64,000 nucleotides of DNA. Origin: Xanthomonas cucurbitae (GTDB taxonomy: Bacteria > Pseudomonadota > Gammaproteobacteria > Xanthomonadales > Xanthomonadaceae). Below the pieces are notes generated by a model that saw only the letters and a list, made by a program, of their open reading frames with translations, was not told the origin of the DNA and searched no databases. The translations under genes and the position numbers were made by a program. This document shows, piece after piece, positions 1-8,722 of this stretch. The stretch is taken from assembly GCF_002939885.1 (NCBI RefSeq), contig NZ_MDED01000003.1, positions 1 through 64,000 on the forward strand, in the 5' to 3' direction. Every line of letters begins with the position of its first letter. Within the stretch, counting starts at the first letter, position 1.

Positions 1-201
1 GCGACGGCGCTGATGCGCTGCAAGCCTTGCCCAGAGCGAGTTTTGCGCATGGCAAGCAACTTTCTTGGCTGAGGGATGGGGCTAATCAGGTAAGCTTAAA
101 ACCTTTGGGTTACAGCCATTGCGGCACTGCTCCTCTACAGTCGGTGTCCCCTGTGCCGATACCTCTCGCCAGGTGGGTTTCACTTTCGACAGGGCGATAC
201 G

Positions 202-1740
202 ATGCAACTGACACGCTCGGCACAGCCGGCCAAGGCTGACACTTCCTTCGGCGTTACCCGGCTCCTGTGCCTGGCCATCGGACTGGCGCTACCCGGCTTG
301 GGCCTTGCCCAGGCACAGCCCACACAGGCAACGGACGCGCCGGCGCAGCGGCCGGTGACGGCGGCGCCAGCCACCGCCAAGGGCTACCCGCAGGAGGCTC
401 AGGGCTGGGGCTCCAAGCAGGGTGGCAACATGTGGCAGGTGCGTTGGGCCGAGGACTGGTCGTACCTGAAGGATCGGTCCAAGCGCAAAAGTCCGTTCGA
501 TCCGCTCAAGTACATCCCGCTCAGCGAAGACGGCGATGTCTACGTTTCGCTCAGCAACGAGCTGCGCGTGCGCAGCAACACCATCACCAACCCGGGGCTG
601 ATTCCCGGCAGCCACTCGCAGCAGCAGTATCTGCTGCGTGCGTTCTTCGGTGCGGACCTGCACGTGGGCGAGCACTTCCGCCTGTACACGGAACTGGCGC
701 ACGGCAGCCTGGATGGGCGCAACGAAGGCGCCAAGACCGGCACCCAGGAAAACAACGCGATCCTGCAGCAGGTGTTCTTCGACGTGAAGGGCAACATCGG
801 CAGCGCCGACACCGGCCTGCGGGTCGGTCGCCAGGTATTCGTCGACGGCCCCACCACCTTGATGGCGCTGCGCGACAACACCGACATCTTCGTCACCTTC
901 AACGGCGTGCGTGCCTGGGCGATCGGCGAAAAAACCCGCGTGGACGTGTTCGACTTCAACTTCAACCTGGATGGCACCGAGGGCCTGGGTGACGACCGCA
1001 TCGATCGATCGCGGCATTTCCGCGGTGTGGTCGGTGGCTATCGCCTGCCCGCTGCCAAGCCGCTGTACCTGGAGCCGTTCTTCTACCAGTTCCGCAACGA
1101 CAACCAGGTCTGGGGCCGGCAGACGGCCGAGGAGAACCGCAATTACTACGGTCTGCGCCTGTGGGGCAACATCGGCAAGCTGCGCACCGATTCGTTCGTG
1201 GCCGTGCAGCGCGGCAGCTTCGGCGGGCGCGATCTGCGTGCCTACATGGCCAGCACCTCCAACGCCTGGTCGTTGAGCGAAACCGGCTGGAAGCCGCGCC
1301 TGGGCTTCCATAGCGAAATCGCCTCCGGCGGCGGCGGCACCTCTGGTACCGGTACGCTGCGCAACAACAACTTCCTGTACGGCAATACGATCTATTTCAG
1401 CTGGGCGACCTTCTTCGGCCCGGTCAATCTGGTCACCGCCGCGCCGACGTTCACGTTCTCGCCCACCGCCAAGATCACCGTCAATCTGGAATGGGAAACC
1501 TTGTGGCGCCAGACCACCAGCGATGCGATCTACAACAACCAGGCGCGCGCGTACGCACGCACCCAGACCTCCGGGGCACGCCGCATCGGCACCATGCCGC
1601 GCATCAACGCCACCTGGAACATCGACCCGAACTGGTCGGTGACCTTCCGCGCCGAACATCTGATGGCCGGCCCTGCGCTGACCAGGGTTGGCTATGGCGA
1701 TTCGACCTTCGTGATGGGCTGGTTGAACTTCCGCTTCTAG
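202..1740 (+). CDS. Alginate export family outer-membrane beta-barrel protein
   Basis: A 512-residue protein with an N-terminal signal peptide: basic start, hydrophobic stretch around residues 22-34, and an Ala-Gln-Ala type cleavage region. The rest looks like the alginate-export (AlgE-like) barrel: alternating aromatic and polar segments, many Asn/Asp/Arg-rich turns, and a terminal Phe (ends NFRF), the usual recognition signal for outer-membrane barrel assembly. The ATG at 202 has AGGG at 191-194. No alginate polymerisation genes lie nearby, so the substrate is unknown; in this family it could be a polysaccharide or a small solute. The family call is good; alginate itself is not supported. 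Confidence 0.8.
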   Translation: MQLTRSAQPAKADTSFGVTRLLCLAIGLALPGLGLAQAQPTQATDAPAQRPVTAAPATAKGYPQEAQGWGSKQGGNMWQVRWAEDWSYLKDRSKRKSPFDPLKYIPLSEDGDVYVSLSNELRVRSNTITNPGLIPGSHSQQQYLLRAFFGADLHVGEHFRLYTELAHGSLDGRNEGAKTGTQENNAILQQVFFDVKGNIGSADTGLRVGRQVFVDGPTTLMALRDNTDIFVTFNGVRAWAIGEKTRVDVFDFNFNLDGTEGLGDDRIDRSRHFRGVVGGYRLPAAKPLYLEPFFYQFRNDNQVWGRQTAEENRNYYGLRLWGNIGKLRTDSFVAVQRGSFGGRDLRAYMASTSNAWSLSETGWKPRLGFHSEIASGGGGTSGTGTLRNNNFLYGNTIYFSWATFFGPVNLVTAAPTFTFSPTAKITVNLEWETLWRQTTSDAIYNNQARAYARTQTSGARRIGTMPRINATWNIDPNWSVTFRAEHLMAGPALTRVGYGDSTFVMGWLNFRF

Positions 1741-1815
1741 GCACGCGGTGCTCGCTGCGCCTTGCGCATCGATGCGTTTTGCCTGCACCGCCGCGTACCG
1801 GCGCAGTGACACCCG

Positions 1816-1845
1816 CACCTGCCGCGCCCCGGAACGCGGCAGGTG
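1816..1845 (+). terminator. Hairpin downstream of the barrel protein, probable terminator
   Basis: An 11-bp perfect stem (CACCTGCCGCG at 1816-1826 and its complement at 1835-1845) closes an 8-base loop. It is followed by GGCTTT, so the T tract is short. It lies 75 bases after the barrel gene stop and ahead of the DUF502 gene. Confidence 0.45.
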
Positions 1846-1930
1846 GCTTTCCAGCGCCTGCGCTGCAATCGATGCATCACCTGCGCACTGCCGACTGCAC
1901 CGGACGCGGCCGAATGCCTACACTACCCGC

Positions 1931-2614
1931 ATGTCCGATACCCCCATCCCGCATCCCCGCCCTTCCCTGCAACGCGTCTTTTTGACCGGGTTGCTCACCT
2001 TGCTGCCGGTCTGGCTGACCTGGGTGGTGGTGAAGTTCGTCTTCGCCCTGCTCTCGGGCATCAGCAGCCCGTGGGTAGCGCCGTTGTCCGAGCGCATCGC
2101 CGCCTCATTCCCCAATGACCTGGGCTGGATCAAGGCCCTGTGGGTGCAGAACACCATCGCGCTGATCGCCACCGTGGCGGCGATCCTGTTCGTTGGCATC
2201 CTCAGCCGGCGCGTGATCGGCCAGCAGCTGCTGCGCTGGTTCGAGGCAGTCATGCGACGCATTCCGCTGGCCAGCGTGGTCTACGACAGCGCGCGCAAAT
2301 TGCTCGACATCCTGCAGACCCAGCCCGGCAGCACCCAGCGCGTGGTGCTGATCGACTTCCCGCATCGCGACATGAAATCGGTCGGCCTGGTCACCCGCGT
2401 GATTACCGAACAGGGCACCGGCCGCGAGTTGGCGGCGGTCTACGTCCCCACCACGCCCAACCCCACCTCCGGCTATCTGGAAATCGTACCGGTGGAACTG
2501 CTCACGCCCACCGACTGGAGCGTGGACCAGGCAATGAGCTTCATCATCTCCGGCGGTGCGGTGGCGCCGGCATCGGTGCCCTTTACCCGCACCGCGGACC
2601 GCCCGACACCGTGA
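1931..2614 (+). CDS. DUF502 family membrane protein
   Basis: A 227-residue protein with a hydrophobic N-terminal segment (about residues 14-38) and a second one (about 72-95), followed by a soluble C-terminal half. The order and the central region around VVYDSARKLLD match the DUF502 family, which has no settled biochemical role. The chosen ATG at 1931 gives the usual short polar leader before the first membrane helix; an upstream in-frame start at 1748 would add an implausible Cys/Arg-rich extension. Its stop overlaps the GTG of the next gene, so the two are probably co-translated. Confidence 0.85.
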   Translation: MSDTPIPHPRPSLQRVFLTGLLTLLPVWLTWVVVKFVFALLSGISSPWVAPLSERIAASFPNDLGWIKALWVQNTIALIATVAAILFVGILSRRVIGQQLLRWFEAVMRRIPLASVVYDSARKLLDILQTQPGSTQRVVLIDFPHRDMKSVGLVTRVITEQGTGRELAAVYVPTTPNPTSGYLEIVPVELLTPTDWSVDQAMSFIISGGAVAPASVPFTRTADRPTP

Positions 2615-3387
2615 CGGCCACGCGCACCCTCGACGATCGTGCGGTGCGCCTGTTCATTGCGCTGGCAGCATTCTTCTGCGTCAACGCCGCGCTGGCCGAG
2701 TTCATCGGGGTCAAGATCTTCGCGCTGGAAGACACCCTGGGCATTGCCCCGCTGAACTGGAACCTGTTCGGCCAGACCGGCTCGCTCAGCTTCACCGCCG
2801 GCACCTTGTTGTGGCCGGTGGTGTTCATCATGACCGACACCATCAACGAGTTCTTCGGCAGCCGCGGGGTACGTTTCATCTCGTGGGTGGCGGTGGCGCT
2901 GATTGGCTATGGGTTTGTGTTTGCGTTTGCCGCCATTGCACTGGCCCCGGCCGGCTGGTGGGTCACCGCCGCGCAGAGCCAGGGCGTGCCGGACTACCAG
3001 GCCGCGTTTGCGGCAGTGTTCGGGCAGGGGCTGTGGACCATCGGCGGCTCGCTGGTGGCGTTCCTGCTCGGCCAGCTGATCGATGTGTCGGTGTTCCACC
3101 GCATCCGCCGCGTCACTGGCGAAAAACACGTGTGGCTGCGCGCCACCGGCTCCACCGCGGTCTCGCAGCTGGTGGACAGCTTCGTGGTGATCTACATCGC
3201 CTTCGTGCTTGGGCCCCAGCACTGGTCGATGGATCAGTTCCTGGCGGTGAGCACGCTCAACTACGTCTACAAGATGGGCTTTGCGGTGGCCTTGATCCCG
3301 TTGCTGTATCTGGCGCGCCGCGGCATCGGCGCCTACCTGGGCGCCGCGCGGGCCGAACAGCTGCGCGAGGAAGCCGCCGCTGCGTGA
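2611..3387 (+). CDS. yhhQ: Queuosine precursor transporter, YhhQ/VUT family
   Basis: A 258-residue polytopic inner-membrane protein with about six hydrophobic helices. It carries the family signatures around TDTINEFFG (about residues 72-80) and the later SQLVDSFVVIYIAF segment. Members import queuosine precursors (preQ0/preQ1 or queuine) for tRNA modification. The start is a GTG at 2611 that overlaps the DUF502 stop (GTGA), so translation is probably coupled. No queuosine biosynthesis gene is seen in this window. Family assignment is firm; the exact precursor is not read from sequence. Confidence 0.88.
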   Translation: MTATRTLDDRAVRLFIALAAFFCVNAALAEFIGVKIFALEDTLGIAPLNWNLFGQTGSLSFTAGTLLWPVVFIMTDTINEFFGSRGVRFISWVAVALIGYGFVFAFAAIALAPAGWWVTAAQSQGVPDYQAAFAAVFGQGLWTIGGSLVAFLLGQLIDVSVFHRIRRVTGEKHVWLRATGSTAVSQLVDSFVVIYIAFVLGPQHWSMDQFLAVSTLNYVYKMGFAVALIPLLYLARRGIGAYLGAARAEQLREEAAAA

Positions 3388-3586
3388 GCCAGGCCGCCGC
3401 GCCGGTGACATGCGTGGAGCCAGACGCGGCAAGGCCTGGCCCGGTTGCCGCCGTCCTGCAGGCGGAGGCCAGCCGGGTCCAGGACGGTGCCATGCATGAA
3501 TTGCGGATGGGCGGCCTGCCTGCAATGGGTGGCCGTGGCGGTGCGGATCGGGCAAGCTCCCCGCTCGCTTGTTTCCGGAGCCGGTA

Positions 3587-5542
3587 ATGCCCCTGAGCTT
3601 TTCCCGCCTGTTGTCGCTGGCCCTCGCCGCCGTGTTGAGCCTGACGGTGGCAGCGCCCGCCGATGCGGCCAAGAAGAAGACCACCAAGGCACAGACCACG
3701 CAAACCCGCGCAAAGGCAAGCAAGGCCAAGAAGACCACCAAGCCGGCCAGGAGCACCAAGGCCGCCCAGGGCAGCAAGAGCAGCAAGACCGCCAAGGCCA
3801 GGCCGCGCCCGGTGGCCGCGCCGGTGGTGCTGACCAAGGCGCAACAACTCAATCTGCTCTACGACCAGTACTGGGACGCCTCGCTCAAGCTCAACCCGCT
3901 GCAGGCCACCTTCCAGGGCGAGAGCCGCTACAACGACCAGTTGCCCAACTTCCTGTCGCCGGCATTCCGCCAGCAGTCGCACGAGTTCACCGTGCTGTGG
4001 CTGGGCAAGGCCGAAGCGCTGGGCCCGGACGGCCTGAGCGGCCAGGACCTGCTCAGCTACCAGATCTTCGTGCGCGATGCGCGCAGCGCGCTGGCCGCCG
4101 AGCAGTTCCCCAGCTGGATGCTGCCGATCAACCAGTTCTACAACATCGCCAGCATCGCGGTGGTGCTGGGCTCGGGCACTGGCGCGCAGCCGTTCAAGAC
4201 CGTCAAGGACTACGACAACTGGTCGCAGCGTGCGCTGGGCATCCCCGACCTGTTCGACCAGGCCATCACCAATATGCGTGCCGGCATGCAGGCCGGCGTG
4301 GTGCAGCCCAAGGTGCTGATGCAGAAGGTGCTGCCGCAGCTGGATGCCATCATTGCGCGCAACGCCGAAGACAGCCTGTTCTGGGGGCCGATCCGCAACC
4401 TGCCGGCCGACCTGCCCGACGCGGAAAAACAGCGCCTGACCGCTGAATACGAGCGGCTGATCGAATACCGCATCATGCCGGCCTACCGCGCCTTGCGCGG
4501 CTTCATTGCCACCGAGTATCTGCCGGCCTGCCGCGACACCGATGGCCTGGCGGCGCTGCCCGGTGGCGCGGCGTGGTATGCCTACGACGTGCGCCAGAGC
4601 ACCACCTCGGAGCTGAGCCCGGAGCAGATCCACCAGATCGGGCTGGACGAAGTGGCGCGCCTGCAGGGCGAGATCCAGACGCTGACCAAACAGGTCAAGT
4701 TCCGCGGCAACCTGCCCAAGTTCTACAAGTTCATGCAGACCGACAAGCGCTTCAACTTCCGCAGCGAAACCGAACTGCTTGGCAATTACCGCAGCCTGCA
4801 GGGTCGCGTGCAACTCGCCGTGCCGCGGCTGTTCAACACCCAGGGCATGCCGACGCTGGAAGTGCGTGCAGTGGAAGCGCAGCGCGCGCAATCGGCCGCC
4901 AGCGGTTCGTACATGCGCCCCAGCGCCAATGGCAGCAATGGCGCCACGCCAGGCATCTTCTACGTCAACACCTCCGACCTGCCCTCGCGCAAGACCTGGG
5001 AAGCGGAGAGCCTGTACCTGCACGAAGCCATCCCCGGCCACCATTACCAGCTCGGGCTGCAGCAGCAGCTGACCGACCTGCCCAAGTTCCGCCGCCTGGG
5101 CGGCGAGACCGCCTATATCGAAGGCTGGGGCCTGTACGCCGAATCGCTGGGCCGCGAGCTGGGGCTGTATCAGGACCCTTACAACTACTACGGCTACCTA
5201 CAGAACGCGCTATGGCGCTCGATCCGCCTGGTGGCCGATACCGGCCTGCACAGCAAGGGCTGGACGCGCACGCAGGCCATCGACTACATGCTGGACAACT
5301 CGGCGATGAGCCGCACCGATGCTGAGGCCGAAGTCGATCGCTACATGGCCATTCCCGGCCAGGCGCTGGCCTACAAGGTGGGCGAGATGAAGATCGCGCA
5401 ACTGCGCGAACAGGCCCAGCGCGAGCTGGGACCGCGCTTCGACGTGCGCGCCTTCCATACCGAAGTGCTCAAGGACGGCTCGGTGCCGCTGGACATCCTG
5501 CAGGAAAAGATCCAGCGCTGGATCGCCGCACAGAAGGGCTGA
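3587..5542 (+). CDS. DUF885 family secreted protein, metallopeptidase-like
   Basis: A 651-residue protein with a signal peptide (residues 1-26, ending near ADA), then a Lys/Thr/Ala-rich low-complexity linker up to about residue 80, then the DUF885 domain. The family motif HEAIPGHH is present at about residues 480-487 and resembles a zinc-peptidase HExxxHH site; the later GWGLYAESLG segment is also typical. The ATG at 3587 is preceded by GGAG at 3577-3580; an in-frame TTG at 3569 would only add six residues. The basic linker (repeated Lys-Thr-Thr-Lys type words) may bind the cell wall or nucleic acid. Substrate unknown. Confidence 0.85.
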   Translation: MPLSFSRLLSLALAAVLSLTVAAPADAAKKKTTKAQTTQTRAKASKAKKTTKPARSTKAAQGSKSSKTAKARPRPVAAPVVLTKAQQLNLLYDQYWDASLKLNPLQATFQGESRYNDQLPNFLSPAFRQQSHEFTVLWLGKAEALGPDGLSGQDLLSYQIFVRDARSALAAEQFPSWMLPINQFYNIASIAVVLGSGTGAQPFKTVKDYDNWSQRALGIPDLFDQAITNMRAGMQAGVVQPKVLMQKVLPQLDAIIARNAEDSLFWGPIRNLPADLPDAEKQRLTAEYERLIEYRIMPAYRALRGFIATEYLPACRDTDGLAALPGGAAWYAYDVRQSTTSELSPEQIHQIGLDEVARLQGEIQTLTKQVKFRGNLPKFYKFMQTDKRFNFRSETELLGNYRSLQGRVQLAVPRLFNTQGMPTLEVRAVEAQRAQSAASGSYMRPSANGSNGATPGIFYVNTSDLPSRKTWEAESLYLHEAIPGHHYQLGLQQQLTDLPKFRRLGGETAYIEGWGLYAESLGRELGLYQDPYNYYGYLQNALWRSIRLVADTGLHSKGWTRTQAIDYMLDNSAMSRTDAEAEVDRYMAIPGQALAYKVGEMKIAQLREQAQRELGPRFDVRAFHTEVLKDGSVPLDILQEKIQRWIAAQKG

Positions 5543-5795
5543 AGCCAGCTCAGGCATGCCCTAGGGTGCGCAAGCGAGCAGGCAGTGCAGGCAGGCAATC
5601 TGGCGACCACCTGTCGCGCCTGCGGCAAAGCCCGGCTAGCCGCCGAGACCACGCTGCCGTGCTGCGTGGGCGGCCAGACCACGACGAGTCCGCATGCGCG
5701 CATCCCGCAGCGCACCTTTCCGCCACCATACCCCACGGTATACATTCGTGGTCAGGCCGCCGACGGCGGCCCCAGTCATCCCTGGGAGGGGACAC

Positions 5796-6245
5796 ATGCG
5801 CAAGACCTTCAAGACCCTGATCGTGGCCCTGCCGCTGGCGGCCGCTTCGTTGCTGGCGCAGGCCTCCGATTCGCCGGTAGGCCGCTGGAAGACCATCGAC
5901 GACGAGACCGGCAAGCCCAAGTCGGTGGTGCAGATCGAACAGGCCGCCAACGGCACCCTCAGCGGCAAGGTGGTGGACATCCTGCAGTCGGCCAAGGGCC
6001 CGAACCCGCTGTGCGACAAGTGCGATGGCGAGCGCAAGAACAAGCCGATCAAGGGCATGACCATCCTCTGGGGCCTCAAGCCCGACGGCACCGCGGTGTG
6101 GGACGGCGGCTCGGTGCTGGACCCGGCCAAGGGCAAGACTTACAAGGCCAAGATCACCCTGACCGAAGGCGGCAAGAAATTGCAGATGCGCGGCTATGTC
6201 GGCATCGAAGCGCTCGGCCGCACGCAGACCTGGGTGCGCGAGTAA
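5796..6245 (+). CDS. DUF2147 family secreted protein
   Basis: A 149-residue protein with a clear signal peptide (residues 1-22, ending AQA) and the DUF2147 fold: GRWKTIDDETGKPKSVVQI early, a CDKC pair in the middle, and GGKKLQMRGY near the end. Many DUF2147 proteins are periplasmic with no assigned activity. The two Cys at about residues 70-73 could bind a metal or form a disulfide. The ATG at 5796 has a strong GGGAGGGG Shine-Dalgarno at 5784-5791. It stands alone between a DUF885 gene and metG and is followed by a rho-independent terminator. Confidence 0.85.
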   Translation: MRKTFKTLIVALPLAAASLLAQASDSPVGRWKTIDDETGKPKSVVQIEQAANGTLSGKVVDILQSAKGPNPLCDKCDGERKNKPIKGMTILWGLKPDGTAVWDGGSVLDPAKGKTYKAKITLTEGGKKLQMRGYVGIEALGRTQTWVRE

Positions 6246-6410
6246 TCGGGAATCGGGAATCGGGAATTGGGAATGGGGAATTGGGAATCGCAAGAGCGGG
6301 CGTCCTTCGGGGCGCCTTTTTTATGCCGCAGCGCGCAGCCCGCCTTCTCACCATGCAGACCTGCTCCACCGATTCCCCATTCCCGATTCCCCATTCCCCA
6401 TTCCCGACTA
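6246..6410. repeat. Inverted GGGAATCG-type intergenic repeat pair
   Basis: Five to six near-tandem copies of an octamer-like unit (GGGAATCG and GGGAATTG variants) occupy 6247-6288. Complementary copies (CGATTCCC, CCATTCCC) occupy 6369-6408, so the two blocks can form a long stem around the terminator at 6299-6322. The same type of pair recurs at 8535-8721, 59199-59352 and 59838-59920. Confidence 0.8.
6299..6322 (+). terminator. Rho-independent terminator after the DUF2147 gene
   Basis: The stem GGCGTCC (6299-6305) pairs with GGGCGCC (6310-6316) around a UUCG tetraloop, with one G-U pair, and is followed by six T (6317-6322). It sits 54 bases past the DUF2147 stop. Confidence 0.85.
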
Positions 6411-6411
6411 G

Positions 6412-6420
6412 TGCGATAAT
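6412..6420 (+). promoter_or_regulatory. Possible extended -10 element ahead of metG
   Basis: TGCGATAAT at 6412-6420 matches an extended -10 (TG-N-GATAAT), 26 bases before the metG ATG. No good -35 is visible because the upstream bases belong to the repeat block. Confidence 0.35.
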
Positions 6421-6446
6421 CGGGTGTCCCCCGCATTACGCCCGCC

Positions 6447-8531
6447 ATGACCCGCACCGCACTCGTTACCACCGCCCTGCCCTATGCCAACGGCCCGCTG
6501 CATCTGGGACACCTGGTCGGCTATATCCAGGCCGACATCTGGGTGCGCGCGCGCCGGTTGCGCGGCGACAAGACCTGGTTCGTCTGCGCCGACGACACCC
6601 ACGGCACGCCGATCATGCTGGCCGCCGAGAAGGCCGGGGTGACCCCGGAAGCCTTCATCGCCAGCATCCAGGCCAGCCATGAGCGCGATTTCGCGGCGTT
6701 CGGAGTGACCTTCGATCATTACGATTCGACCAATTCGCCGGTCAATCGCGAGCTCACCGAGGCCTTCTACAGCAAGCTGGAAGCGGCCGGTCATATCAGC
6801 CGGCGTTCGGTGGCGCAGTTCTACGACCCGGCCAAGGGCATGTTCCTGCCGGACCGCTACATCAAGGGCATCTGCCCCAACTGCGGCAGCGCCGACCAGT
6901 ACGGCGACAACTGCGAGGCGTGCGGTGCGACCTATGCGCCCACCGAGTTGAAGGAGCCAAAGTCGGTGATCTCCGGCGCCACGCCGGAGCTGCGCGATTC
7001 GGAGCATTTCTTCTTTGAAGTGGGCCATTTCGACGGCTTCCTGCGCGAGTGGCTGGCGGGCGATGTGGCGCTGCCCGGCGTCAAGGCCAAGCTCAAGGAA
7101 TGGCTGGATGCCGAAGGCGGCCTGCGCGCGTGGGACATCTCGCGCGATGCGCCGTATTTCGGTTTCCAGATTCCCGGCCAGCCGGGCAAGTATTTCTACG
7201 TGTGGCTGGATGCGCCGATCGGCTACCTGTGCAGCTTCAAGACGCTGTGCGCGCAGATGGGCGAAGACTTCCAAGCGCATCTGGTCGCCGGCACCCAGAC
7301 CGAACTGCATCACTTCATCGGCAAGGACATCGTGAACTTCCACGGCCTGTTCTGGCCAGCGGTACTGCACGGCACCGGCCACCGCGCCCCCACGCGCCTG
7401 CATGTCAACGGCTATCTGACAGTGGACGGCGCCAAGATGTCCAAGTCGCGCGGTACCTTCGTGATGGCGCGGACCTTCCTGGACGTGGGCCTGGAGCCGG
7501 AGGCGCTGCGCTATTACTTTGCGGCCAAATCCTCCGGCGGCGTGGACGATCTGGACCTCAATCTGGGCGATTTCATCGCACGGGTGAATGCGGATCTGGT
7601 CGGCAAGTTCGTCAACCTGGCCAGCCGCTGCGCCGGCTTCATCGGCAAGCGCTTCGATGGCAAGCTGGCCGACGCGCTGCCCGACCCGGCGCAGTACGAC
7701 CGCTTCGTCGCCGCGCTGGCGCCGATCCGCGAGGCCTACGAACGCAACGATGCGGCCAGCGCGATCCGCCAGACCATGGCGCTGGCCGACGAGGCCAACA
7801 AGTACATCGACGACACCAAGCCGTGGGTGATCGCCAAGCAGGAGGGCGCCGATGCGCAGCTGCAATCGGTCTGCACGCAAGGCCTGAACCTGTTCCGCAT
7901 CCTGGTGGCCGGCCTCAAGCCGATCCTGCCGCGCACCTGCGCCGAAGCCGAGGCGTTTTTGTCGGCGCCGATGACCAGCTGGGAAGATGTGGAGCGCCCG
8001 CTCACCGCACACACGATCCAGCCCTACACCGCCCTGTTCACCCGTATCGACCCCAAACTGATCGACGCCATGACCGACGCTTCCAAAGACACGATGGCCG
8101 CACCTGCGGCACCGGCTACGACCACCAAGCCCGCACCCAGCAAGGCCGACGCAAAGCCTGCCGCCGTTGCGAATCCCGAATCCCAAACCACCAATCCCGC
8201 CCTCATCGGCATCGACGATTTCGCCAAGCTCGACCTGCGCATCGGCAAGGTGTTGGTGTGCGAGTTCGTGGAAGGCTCGGACAAGCTGCTGCGTTTCGAA
8301 CTGGATGCCGGCGAGCTGGGCAAGCGTCAGATCTTCTCGGGCATCCGTGGCAGCTACGGCGAACCGGAAACGTTGGTCGGCCGCAACGTGGTATTCATCG
8401 CCAACCTGGCCCCGCGCAAGATGCGCTTCGGCATCAGCGAAGGCATGATTCTCTCGGCTGGCTTCGACGGCGGCGCACTGGCGCTGCTGGACGCCAATGG
8501 CGGCGCGCAGCCTGGCATGCCTGTCAGGTAA
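6447..8531 (+). CDS. metG: Methionyl-tRNA synthetase
   Basis: A 694-residue class I synthetase that charges initiator and elongator tRNA-Met in the cytoplasm. Signatures: HLGH at residues 19-22 (the HIGH motif), a zinc knuckle with Cys143, Cys146, Cys156 and Cys159, and KMSKS at 330-334. An anticodon-binding helical domain follows, then a variable Ala/Pro/Thr linker (about 545-585), then a C-terminal EMAP-type tRNA-binding domain (about 588-694) used for dimerisation. The linker DNA contains GAATCCCGAATCCC words like the neighbouring intergenic repeats. Length and domain order are normal for the dimeric bacterial type. Confidence 0.98.
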   Translation: MTRTALVTTALPYANGPLHLGHLVGYIQADIWVRARRLRGDKTWFVCADDTHGTPIMLAAEKAGVTPEAFIASIQASHERDFAAFGVTFDHYDSTNSPVNRELTEAFYSKLEAAGHISRRSVAQFYDPAKGMFLPDRYIKGICPNCGSADQYGDNCEACGATYAPTELKEPKSVISGATPELRDSEHFFFEVGHFDGFLREWLAGDVALPGVKAKLKEWLDAEGGLRAWDISRDAPYFGFQIPGQPGKYFYVWLDAPIGYLCSFKTLCAQMGEDFQAHLVAGTQTELHHFIGKDIVNFHGLFWPAVLHGTGHRAPTRLHVNGYLTVDGAKMSKSRGTFVMARTFLDVGLEPEALRYYFAAKSSGGVDDLDLNLGDFIARVNADLVGKFVNLASRCAGFIGKRFDGKLADALPDPAQYDRFVAALAPIREAYERNDAASAIRQTMALADEANKYIDDTKPWVIAKQEGADAQLQSVCTQGLNLFRILVAGLKPILPRTCAEAEAFLSAPMTSWEDVERPLTAHTIQPYTALFTRIDPKLIDAMTDASKDTMAAPAAPATTTKPAPSKADAKPAAVANPESQTTNPALIGIDDFAKLDLRIGKVLVCEFVEGSDKLLRFELDAGELGKRQIFSGIRGSYGEPETLVGRNVVFIANLAPRKMRFGISEGMILSAGFDGGALALLDANGGAQPGMPVR
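8171..8201. repeat. GGGATTCG-like words inside the metG linker
   Basis: The stretch contains GAATCCCGAATCCC and CCAATCCCGCC, the same words as the intergenic repeats on both sides of metG. It encodes part of the flexible linker before the tRNA-binding domain (Asn-Pro-Glu-Ser-Gln and so on). Confidence 0.55.
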
Positions 8532-8534
8532 CGA

Positions 8535-8721
8535 GATTGGGGAGTTGGGATTTGGGATTCGTAGAAGCCGGAGCTGATTGTTGTAGTAGACCTGACTTGA
8601 GTGCTTGGCGCGTGCCCTCATCCGCCCCTGCGGGGCACCTTCTCCCGCACGCGGGAGAAGGGAACAATCAGTCACCGCGCTTTTAACCAATCCCCACTCC
8701 CGACTCCCCAATCCCCGCCCC
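8535..8721. repeat. Composite repeat between metG and the HAD gene
   Basis: GGGATT-type words at 8535-8561 face their complement at 8687-8721 (CCAATCCCC, CTCCCGACTCCCC), forming an outer inverted pair. Nested inside is a REP-like core (8612-8662). The whole gap between metG and the next gene is occupied by this structure. Confidence 0.75.
8612..8662. repeat. REP-like double-hairpin element
   Basis: GCCCC-TGC-GGGGC (8624-8636) is followed by a perfect 11-bp hairpin, CCTTCTCCCGC (8638-8648) with its complement at 8651-8661. The word order (CCCTCATCCGCC, then CACCTTCTCCC, then GGGAGAAGG) is familiar from short dispersed elements in many proteobacterial genomes, recalled rather than searched. 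Confidence 0.7.
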
Positions 8722-8722
8722 C

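Noticed and set aside
1-201. Reading frame at 27-239 and others at the left edge
   Set aside because: No start with a ribosome-binding site and no recognisable residues; the region probably holds the end of a gene outside the window or the barrel gene promoter.
289-1818. Long minus-strand reading frame opposite the barrel gene
   Set aside because: GC-rich shadow frame full of Arg, His, Gly and Val with no domain; the plus strand has a clear signal peptide and barrel.
6408-8711. 767-codon minus-strand frame opposite metG
   Set aside because: It covers a certain synthetase gene with perfect motifs on the other strand, and its composition is typical of a frame shadow.
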